Below, in pieces: positions 1-5,599 of a stretch of 6,381 bases of DNA; positions within the stretch are counted from its first letter, which is position 1, and every line of letters begins with the position of its first letter. The DNA comes from CAYSLA01 sp964431685 (GTDB lineage: Bacteria > Armatimonadota > UBA5829): contig CAYSLA010000187.1 in NCBI GenBank assembly GCA_964431685.1, positions 1-6,381 of the forward strand. The letters are read 5' to 3'. The position numbers and the translations under genes are program-made. Below the pieces are notes generated by a model. The model worked only from the letters and a program-made list of their open reading frames with translations, made no database searches and was not told the origin of the DNA.

Positions 1-557
1 CCGGCGCGGCTTTCCGCAGGCACATCAGCCGATATCTCCGCCCAGAACGTCGGCCCGTGACCGACGAAGATCGTGTCCGGACAAGCTTGCAGCGCATGCT
101 CGAGCTTCGGCAGACCGTAGTCATCATTGAGCCCGTAGTAGTACGGCCCGTCCATCATGTCGAATAGCACCGGCAATCCGAATCTTCCGGCCTGCCTGTA
201 GAGATTCAGGCATCGCTCGTCGTCAAAATCCAGCTTGGGCAGAAACTCCCCGAGGCCCTTGCAGCCCCTGGCGATGTACTCCTCCAGAAGATGGCCGAAG
301 TTTGTGTCCGGACGGTTGCCGTACCGTGCATCGATGTTGCAGAAGGGAATCAGCCGGTCCGGATAGCGGGCACACGCCGCGATTACGTCTTCGGTATCGC
401 TCTCCAAGTAGGCCCCCTCCGGATGCTCGCTGACGGGCAGCACGCATGTCCTGTCAATCCCCCACGCCTCCATCTTGGCGATCAGATTGGTAGCATCAAT
501 GAACTCCCGCCGGTCCGGCAGGATACGGCCGATATGGCCGTGAACGTCGATTAGCAT
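1..557 (-). CDS. Amidohydrolase-2 (ACMSD-like) family protein, 3' end outside window
   Basis: I translated 185 codons from the ATG at 557 to the window edge without a stop, so the C-terminal part is missing. The protein begins MLIDVHGHIG, with the HxH metal-binding pair at His6 and His8, as expected for the TIM-barrel amidohydrolase superfamily. Further on it has YPDRLIPF, a GCKGLGEF strand and VGHGP (His167, a likely further metal or catalytic histidine). Family members hydrolyse or decarboxylate small organic acids, lactones or amides, usually in the cytosol; the substrate here is unknown. No signal peptide is seen. The start is supported by AGGGAG at 565-570, 7 nt upstream. It is clearly a paralog of the interrupted amidohydrolase at 4718-5596, matching it along the visible length with the same motif order. 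It is the last gene of the block and follows a 116-nt gap with a candidate promoter. The distal Asp motif lies outside the window and cannot be checked. Confidence 0.9.
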   Translation of the reverse strand, partial: MLIDVHGHIGRILPDRREFIDATNLIAKMEAWGIDRTCVLPVSEHPEGAYLESDTEDVIAACARYPDRLIPFCNIDARYGNRPDTNFGHLLEEYIARGCKGLGEFLPKLDFDDERCLNLYRQAGRFGLPVLFDMMDGPYYYGLNDDYGLPKLEHALQACPDTIFVGHGPTFWAEISADVPAESRA

Positions 558-617
558 CACATTTCTCCCTGTGTTTGTGCAATGGGCGACTTGCAGGCGC
601 GTAGCCCGGCAGTGAGT

Positions 618-647
618 ATGGTAGACCCGCACGCCGTTCGTTGTCAA
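618..647 (-). promoter_or_regulatory. Candidate sigma-70-type promoter for the 557 amidohydrolase gene
   Basis: On the minus strand a perfect TTGACA (-35) lies at 647-642 and TACCAT (-10, four of six consensus bases) at 623-618, with an 18-nt spacer. This would start transcription near 611 and give a leader of roughly 54 nt. It lies in the largest intergenic gap of the window. An 11-bp interrupted palindrome (CGTTG-T-CAACG, 639-649) overlaps the -35 box and could be an operator. The promoter is predicted from sequence only; the imperfect -10 box keeps confidence moderate. Confidence 0.45.
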
Positions 648-673
648 CGCACATTGTATGGATGATATCCTTG

Positions 674-1651
674 CTAGAGTGGCAGCCGCTCGCCGATTCC
701 CATCTTCACTGCGCGCTCGTATAGAACCTTCGCAGTGACCACGTCGTCCACCGCAATGCCCATATTCATCGAGAATATCCGCTCGGTGTCGTTCTGGCGG
801 CCGGGTTTGATACCCGCGCAAAGCTCACCCAGGTCCGCGTATATCGAATCCGGAATCTGGGCGAAATGGACTCCGTGATCCCTGGTGGAAAGAAGCTGGC
901 CAACGTCATCGGAGCAGAACTTCTGGCACTGGCGCATCGCTGCTCCCGTCCACGCTGCGTCGTAGTCGAGTGAGATAGCAAGGCCTCCAGTCTTTAGCAT
1001 TCCGGCTTCCAGCGGCGGTTGCGGTTTGTCGACGATCGCGATTGCCGTAACGACTACGTCTGAGCCCTCCATCATTTCAGCGGGGCTTGCGCAGTTCACG
1101 AATCTCAGGCGCGGGAACATCGCGCTCATCTCGTCGATGAAGCTCCGAGTGGCTGCCGGGAACAGATCGTTGCATCGCACTTCTGTCAGGGCAGGCAGCG
1201 TCTCGACCAGCGCCATCAGACTGGTCCGAGCCTGCACACCGCAGCCGAGCACGCCGACCACAGTGCTATCGCCTCTGGCAAGGTATTTGGCCGATATGCC
1301 AGTGCTGGCCCCCGTTCTCATGGCCGTGATCCAGGCGCAGTCCATCACCGCGATTGGAATCCCCGTCTCCGGATCATTGAGTATGAGCAGACCGGTGATG
1401 TACGGCAGACCTTTCTCAGGATTGGACGGATACCCGCTCACCCACTTGACGCCCGCCGCTTCCACTTCCTGAACGTACGCTGGCATCGCGTGGATGAATG
1501 CGTCCGTCCTGGGATGCACTCCGGGCTTGGGAGGCATCTCGGTCTTGCCAAGGCCTTTCAACCGGAAGCCGTTGTCCAGCGCATCGATGACCTCGCGCAT
1601 CGACATTCCTAAACTCTCGACATCTTGCCTGCTAAGATAGACCAGTTCCAT
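674..1651 (-). CDS. Ornithine cyclodeaminase / mu-crystallin family NAD(P)-dependent protein
   Basis: A complete 325-residue protein, the usual length for the ornithine cyclodeaminase/mu-crystallin family, whose members include ornithine cyclodeaminase, alanine dehydrogenase, ketimine reductases and opine-type synthases. Visible signatures are GVKWVSGYPSN with Lys69, AWITAMRTGAS with Arg112, and a Rossmann nucleotide-binding loop VLGCGVQA (residues 134-141). Lys69 and Arg112 match the substrate-carboxylate-binding positions of Pseudomonas putida ornithine cyclodeaminase. An acid, Asp162, ends the second Rossmann strand and favours NAD(H) over NADP(H). Asp229 or Asp231 is a candidate for the catalytic Asp of the cyclodeaminase. 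The C-terminal ELCAGIKPGR stretch and the DDVVTAKVLYERA helix are also typical. The ATG is supported by AGGTGAG (1657-1663), 5 nt upstream; the stop is TAG. It lies 20 nt after the propeller gene at 1672 and is surely co-transcribed with it. The reaction cannot be fixed; imine reduction or amino-acid deamination is most likely. Confidence 0.9.
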   Translation of the reverse strand: MELVYLSRQDVESLGMSMREVIDALDNGFRLKGLGKTEMPPKPGVHPRTDAFIHAMPAYVQEVEAAGVKWVSGYPSNPEKGLPYITGLLILNDPETGIPIAVMDCAWITAMRTGASTGISAKYLARGDSTVVGVLGCGVQARTSLMALVETLPALTEVRCNDLFPAATRSFIDEMSAMFPRLRFVNCASPAEMMEGSDVVVTAIAIVDKPQPPLEAGMLKTGGLAISLDYDAAWTGAAMRQCQKFCSDDVGQLLSTRDHGVHFAQIPDSIYADLGELCAGIKPGRQNDTERIFSMNMGIAVDDVVTAKVLYERAVKMGIGERLPL

Positions 1652-1671
1652 GTTTGCTCACCTGTTCGTTC

Positions 1672-2943
1672 TCAGTCAACTTCAATCTCATACTTGTAAG
1701 CGTTTGCCTTCAACCAGTGCTCGGGTGACTCGCCGTAGCGCGTCATATAGAGCTCGATTGTCCCGGTTCCCGCGTTCTCCAGGATGTTGAAGTTCGACAG
1801 TTGGAACTCCGGAGCAACTTGCTCATTCTCAGCCTTTGTGTCGACTACCGTAACCGAGTCTTTCACTAGTCCCGGGCCGCTTTCGTCAACCTGCGCGATC
1901 ACCAGCGGATGCCGTGGCATATTGCCTTTCGGGGGCTCAGGGCAGATGTTGCCTATCCAGTAGAGTCTTCCATTGGAGTGCCGGATAAGTCGTCCGAACG
2001 TGCTGGGTGAATAGAACTGCTCGCCGTCCGAATACCGCCAGTCTCGCAATGGTCCCCAGTGGTATCCTCCATCCTCACTGACAGACAGCCAGTGCCGACC
2101 GGGTTGGGTTACCGTGACACTTCCGTCGCGACAGAACTGACGCTCAACGTCGTTGCTGCCGCGGATGCCCATCACTATTCGACCATCGTTCAGCTCCGCC
2201 AGCGTCGGCTCCATTAGTCCGCGGCCCGACCATTCCAGCGCAACCCCGATCTCATTGGAGACTTCCCAACGGTAGTCACCCGCGCGTTCGTCCCAAGTCC
2301 CAATCATGCACCGCACTACTCCAGTCGCCTGCTCGCCTGTTGGCGTTCTGACAGTACCGGATGTTGTAAAGGGATACAGCAGCCTACCTTCGCGCGTCAC
2401 GATAGCCGTGTATCCTCCGTACATCCTGTTATTTCTCAGGTAGTCGTTCTTACTCCAATCAGACTCGTCGAAGTCCTCTCCTTCCTCGAATCTCAGCAGT
2501 TGCGGCGTGCTGAAGGTTCTCCCGTTGTCGCGCGAGACACAATAGAAGCCGTGGTCGAAATAGCTCTCCACTCCCTCCCAAGACGCTGCCAGCGCCTCAG
2601 GTCCCGGCCCCGCAAACACTCTCTGGAAATCAAACCGCACATCGTGTCCCCGAAGTCGGTCGTAGCAGACTGCAACCCAGAAATACTCCAGCTCAAACCC
2701 GCCCTGTTTGGGGTTCTGCCTTGACAGCAGTTCAAACTCGCCAAAGCTCGCTCCGTTATCGTGCGAGTGCCGCACGGACATCGATTCGCAGTAGTCGCTC
2801 TCGATCTCGTAGGTGAGCTTCTCAGTTCGGTGCACGCTTGATCCACCCCACCCGTAAACTCCAACAACGGCAGCTCCGTATCTGCCATCCGCGTATCGCC
2901 TGTATGGGAAGTATGGCGACCTTCTAACTCTTGCTTTACCCAT
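1672..2943 (-). CDS. BNR/Asp-box repeat protein, sialidase-like beta-propeller (propeller A)
   Basis: A complete 423-residue protein with three clear Asp boxes (S-x-D-x-G-x-x-W/F): SHDNGASF (60-67), SRDNGRTF (137-144) and SEDGGYHW (289-296). These mark turns of a sialidase-type six-bladed propeller. Glu245 followed 16 residues later by Arg261 (from EPTLAELNDGR), and Arg344 in PRHPL, line up with the same residues of the neighbour at 2995-4131 and resemble the Glu and two of the three Arg of the sialidase active site. I see no FRIP-type N-terminal motif and no Tyr at the nucleophile position, where the sequence reads QLSNF. The N-terminus is basic (RVRRSPYFPYRRY) with no signal peptide, so the protein is probably cytosolic. 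The start is supported by AAGGA at 2949-2953, 5 nt from the ATG. Genome annotations often call such proteins exo-alpha-sialidase; I would treat that as a fold assignment, not an activity. Confidence 0.85.
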   Translation of the reverse strand: MGKARVRRSPYFPYRRYADGRYGAAVVGVYGWGGSSVHRTEKLTYEIESDYCESMSVRHSHDNGASFGEFELLSRQNPKQGGFELEYFWVAVCYDRLRGHDVRFDFQRVFAGPGPEALAASWEGVESYFDHGFYCVSRDNGRTFSTPQLLRFEEGEDFDESDWSKNDYLRNNRMYGGYTAIVTREGRLLYPFTTSGTVRTPTGEQATGVVRCMIGTWDERAGDYRWEVSNEIGVALEWSGRGLMEPTLAELNDGRIVMGIRGSNDVERQFCRDGSVTVTQPGRHWLSVSEDGGYHWGPLRDWRYSDGEQFYSPSTFGRLIRHSNGRLYWIGNICPEPPKGNMPRHPLVIAQVDESGPGLVKDSVTVVDTKAENEQVAPEFQLSNFNILENAGTGTIELYMTRYGESPEHWLKANAYKYEIEVD

Positions 2944-2994
2944 TGTTGTCCTTCTCGTCTGATATGTTTGTCGGTTTGGCGCCTGACGTCCGGG

Positions 2995-4131
2995 TCAACT
3001 GCGCCCGTTCGAATTTGCCAGCCAGTTCTCATCGAATATCGCTATGTCCAGGTCGCTGGTCATCGGCCGGACATCGCGGTAGTGGTTGATGCCCAGCAGA
3101 ATTCGGCCGTCGTCGAGCTGGATCAGCCCGTGGTTGCTGAGCTGGTTGCCGCCGATTTCGTCAGCGATGACCTTCAGGGCGCCCCAGGTGCGGCCGCCGT
3201 CTTTGGACAGCACGGCCGACAGCGGATGGCGCGGCTGCTGGGTCGTGGACGAGACGTTGTTCCACACCACCAGCAGATTGCCGCTCTGGAGCCGGAGCAT
3301 ACGCACCATAGATTCGGGTGAAGGCAGCGTGGTAGGCTCGGCCGGACCCCACGTGCGACCGCCGTCCTCCGAGACGGACTGATGCACATACCCGGCCTTG
3401 GTGCGGAACAGGCAGAGGAGCCGATCCGGCTCCGTCTCGGCGATCTGGCATTCCATCGCCCCGCGCGGGGACTCCACGGTGATTTCATTGCTGCGCGTCC
3501 AGGTTCTACCACCGTCGTCGGAGAACAAGGCGACCAGTGTGTAGTGCTGGATCTTTTTCTCGGCATCGGAGCATTCTGGGTCCATGAAACTGAAGGCCGC
3601 GACCACGCGGCCGCTCTGCAACTGCCTGAGTTCGTTGAGGTCTGTAACGCCGTCCCACACCAATCCATGGTCAAAGGTCCGGCCGCCGTCCGCGGAACGC
3701 TGAATGACAATACGAGAGCGTTGTTTGAAATAGTCGGCGTGCGCGGTGGCCACCCTCCGGCTTTTATCCACCGTGATGCCGGCGCCGGGTGCGTGACGGA
3801 AAACATGTTCCACCAGCATCAACACCTCGCGGGTACCGCGGAGCGCGAGCATCTTGACAAAATAGGGCACTCCGCCCAGGAAGTCGGCCATAAATATCTC
3901 AGGTTCCGACCATGTCTCGCCCCGGTCGTGGGAGACGGAATAGAGTTTGACGCAGTTGTTAGAGCATTCGTCAAAGTCATAGGCGTTCCAGTACATCAGG
4001 ACGTCGCCATCCGGATACTGGTGGAACTCCGGCTCCTGATGATTGTCGGTCCCGACACCACCGCGGATGAACTGGAAGTACTCAAGCTCTCCGGGCGTGT
4101 ACGTCAACGGTGCGATGGTTGCGATTTTCAT
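2995..4131 (-). CDS. BNR/Asp-box repeat protein, sialidase-like beta-propeller (propeller B)
   Basis: With the start set at the ATG at 4131 this is a complete 378-residue protein. It has five well-formed Asp boxes: SHDRGETW (67-74), SADGGRTF (146-153), SDDGGRTW (204-211), SEDGGRTW (254-261) and SKDGGRTW (309-316), enough to define most blades of a sialidase-fold propeller. Glu227 and Arg243 (16 apart, as in propeller A) and Arg301 in PRHPL are candidate pocket residues. The segment QLSNHGLIQLDDG aligns with the sialidase segment that holds the nucleophilic Tyr, but Asn333 is at that place. No RIP motif, signal peptide or anchor is visible, so cytosolic location is inferred. A longer open frame reaches 4173, but AAGGAG at 4140-4145, 8 nt before the ATG at 4131, decides the start. 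It lies 45 nt after the broken propeller gene and 51 nt before propeller A. The substrate is unknown. Confidence 0.87.
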   Translation of the reverse strand: MKIATIAPLTYTPGELEYFQFIRGGVGTDNHQEPEFHQYPDGDVLMYWNAYDFDECSNNCVKLYSVSHDRGETWSEPEIFMADFLGGVPYFVKMLALRGTREVLMLVEHVFRHAPGAGITVDKSRRVATAHADYFKQRSRIVIQRSADGGRTFDHGLVWDGVTDLNELRQLQSGRVVAAFSFMDPECSDAEKKIQHYTLVALFSDDGGRTWTRSNEITVESPRGAMECQIAETEPDRLLCLFRTKAGYVHQSVSEDGGRTWGPAEPTTLPSPESMVRMLRLQSGNLLVVWNNVSSTTQQPRHPLSAVLSKDGGRTWGALKVIADEIGGNQLSNHGLIQLDDGRILLGINHYRDVRPMTSDLDIAIFDENWLANSNGRS

Positions 4132-4139
4132 AATTGTGA

Positions 4140-4145
4140 CTCCTT
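4140..4145 (-). promoter_or_regulatory. Ribosome binding site fixing the start of propeller B
   Basis: AAGGAG on the minus strand lies 8 nt before the ATG at 4131. The open frame continues upstream to an ATG at 4173, but the extra 14 residues would be translated straight through this site and have no Shine-Dalgarno of comparable quality. The shorter protein is therefore preferred. Confidence 0.8.
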
Positions 4146-4176
4146 CTTGATGTGCGACTAACTCAATCCACACATG

Positions 4177-4721
4177 TCACAAAGACATCTCGATCCGGTA
4201 CCGGTAGTAATCCGATTTCCAAATCTCGCTTGCGCCTCTTTCGCAGAACCGCACCATGTAGATGACCAGCTCCTGCCGGTCAAGCCAGACGCATCGCCTG
4301 CCGTCATAGATATCCATCACCAGCGCATTCTGGGCATCGAAATTCAACTGGTCGTTGGGATACAGCACCTTGTTTGCTAGAACGACCAGGAGCTCTTTGT
4401 CCGAATCCCATAAGGCCGACGGTTCCCCGTAGCGAACCTTGCCCTCAGGCACGACCGTTCTGGTCCAGCGGATCTCGGGTTCGGACCAGTGCTTGCCGTT
4501 GTCCTCGCTTAATGGCAACAGCGTAATCATCGTACGCATCGGAATAGTCTTCCCAGCCAAAGCAGTGCATCAGCACGGGCCTGTCGTTGCTGACATAGGT
4601 GATGAATCCCGCCACCGGCCCACGTCGCTGCCGCATACTTCATCAGCAGTTCCCTGGACCTCCCCCTAACCCCCTCCGAAACGGAGGGGGAAGGGGGAGG
4701 TGTTCCAAATATGAGTCTCAT
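4177..4721 (-). pseudogene. Broken BNR/Asp-box propeller gene (two frameshifts, repeat insertion, probable deletion)
   Basis: The start is convincing: the ATG at 4721 overlaps the stop of the upstream amidohydrolase as ATGA, and AAGGA lies 8 nt upstream. Only MRLIFGT is read before the 44-bp hairpin repeat. After the repeat, coherent protein is found in three successive frames: LLMKYAAATWAGG, then FITYVSNDRPVLMHCFGWED onward, then LSEDNGKHWSEPEI (an Asp box) to the TGA at 4177. Dropping one base in the GGG at 4608-4610 and one near 4509-4516 joins them into about 180 residues. The first part resembles the first blade of propeller B (DVLMYWNAYDFDE, then SHDRGETWSEPEIF). The C-terminus (IYMVRFCERG, YYRYRIEM) resembles that of propeller A (LYMTRYGESP, AYKYEIEV). 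Its neighbours have 378 and 423 residues, so a large middle section is probably deleted. A functional product is unlikely; sequencing indels could explain the frameshifts but not the short length. Confidence 0.75.
4658..4701. repeat. 44-bp GC-rich imperfect hairpin (REP/MITE-like) repeat
   Basis: The left arm (4658-4678, acctccccct followed by aaccccctccg) and the right arm (4682-4701, cggaggggga followed by agggggaggt) are reverse complements except for a small internal AA/A bulge, with a 3-nt AAA loop. This homopurine/homopyrimidine hairpin resembles the dispersed palindromic repeats found in many environmental bacterial genomes. It lies just inside the 5' end of the broken propeller gene. 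The pentamer GTTCC occurs at 4649-4653 and 4702-4706 on either side, a possible target duplication. No T-run follows on either strand, so it is not a good intrinsic terminator. That it is dispersed is an inference: only one copy is in the window. Confidence 0.75.
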
Positions 4722-5596
4722 GATTTGTTTCCTTTGTTACTCTTCAATCCCAGCACCTGCTCGGCGGTGCCGCCCAGCAGGGCGTACTCCGTGTCCGCGG
4801 GCAGTTGCAGATCGCGAATCAGTGAAATGGTCACCGGGTTCTCCATGTAGTCGTTCACAAAACGGTCGGTGCCGAACATCAACTTGTGGGAAAATCTGGC
4901 GAGAAACTCGCGCGCATAGGTCAGGTCACGGGTCAGCGCGCGATGGCAACTGTATGCCGACAGATCGGCATACATGTTCGGGTACTGTTCCAGCAGTTCA
5001 GCCAGCCGCCCTGGCTTGATCACCGGGCGGTCCGGATAATCGGTTCTGTTCTTTTCCTCCGGGATCACATCAGCGGACATCTCTGCCCACCATCCCGGCC
5101 CGTGACCAACAAAGAGCGTCTGCGGGAACTCACGAAGACATTCCTCAAGGTAGGGCATGCCGATCGGATCAATCACCCCCGTCGTGTTGAGCCTGAAATC
5201 GAAGATCATCGGCTAGCCCAGTTCGCCACAGGCGCGGTAGATACCTTTCATACGAGGGTCATTCGTGGGCAGGTTGCAGAGGAACTCGCCAAAGCCCCGA
5301 CAGCCCCGGTCCGCATACTCCTTGAGCACCGGGTAGAAATCGTAGTTGCCATCGTTGGAGCCGCGGCGTGGGTCGGTGTTGGCAAAGGGGATGAGCCGGT
5401 CCGGGTGACGGGCGCAGTCCTCCAAAGCCTGTTCGGTGGTGTAGTAGTAGTCCTCCTCTTCCGGATGCACCAATGGCAGTACGACCGACATTTCGATGTC
5501 GTGGTTGTCCATGAATCGCAGCAGTCTTTCCACCGTCAGAGGCGGATGGCCGTGGATAACCTTGCCCAGATGGGCATGTACGTCAATGATCTTCAC
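4718..5596 (-). pseudogene. Amidohydrolase-2 (ACMSD-like) family gene interrupted by an in-frame amber codon
   Basis: The two open frames 5213-5596 (127 codons) and 4718-5209 (starting at a Met) are in the same frame, separated only by TAG at 5213-5215 and CCG. Read together they form a 292-codon amidohydrolase with all expected motifs: HxH at His7 and His9 (IDVHAHLG), VGHGPGWW with His165, His218 in AYSCHRAL, and Asp244 in FGTDRF. The window-edge paralog reads GGA TTG CCG where this gene reads GGC TAG CCG, so a single T-to-A change of a Leu codon explains the stop at codon 128. The start is GTG at 5596 with a very strong GGAGGTG at 5601-5607; a GTG start agrees with KIIDVHAH following directly. 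No Shine-Dalgarno precedes the internal ATG at 5209, so the C-terminal half is unlikely to be made alone. It follows the URO-D gene by 3 nt and overlaps the broken propeller gene by 4 nt. Readthrough or sequencing error cannot be excluded. Confidence 0.8.
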
Positions 5597-5599
5597 GAA

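Noticed and set aside
1026..1472. Plus-strand 148-codon open frame.
   Set aside because: It is a shadow of the cyclodeaminase-family gene, which has clear conserved motifs on the minus strand; this frame has none.
3382..4161. Long plus-strand open frame of 259 codons.
   Set aside because: It lies antisense to the five-Asp-box propeller gene, has no recognisable motifs, and arises from the codon bias of the real minus-strand gene.
4132..4173. Upstream ATG at 4173 as the start of propeller B.
   Set aside because: The 14 extra residues do not look like family sequence and overlap the AAGGAG that correctly precedes the ATG at 4131.
4177..4560. A 127-residue standalone gene starting at 4560.
   Set aside because: The internal Met has no suitable RBS, and recognisable propeller sequence continues upstream in the other two frames, so it is the tail of a broken gene.
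4658..4701. GC-rich hairpin as an intrinsic transcription terminator.
   Set aside because: No T-rich tract follows the stem on either strand, and it lies inside a coding trace just after a coupled start codon.
4682..4701. G-quadruplex in the G-rich arm of the repeat.
   Set aside because: Only two long G-runs with two short GG flanks are present, allowing at best a weak two-tier structure; the hairpin is much more likely.
5213..5215. TAG as a programmed pyrrolysine codon, given the URO-D/methyltransferase-like neighbour.
   Set aside because: The protein is an amidohydrolase, the paralog has Leu (TTG) at the site, the position is not in a catalytic motif, and no pyl genes are visible. A nonsense mutation is simpler.
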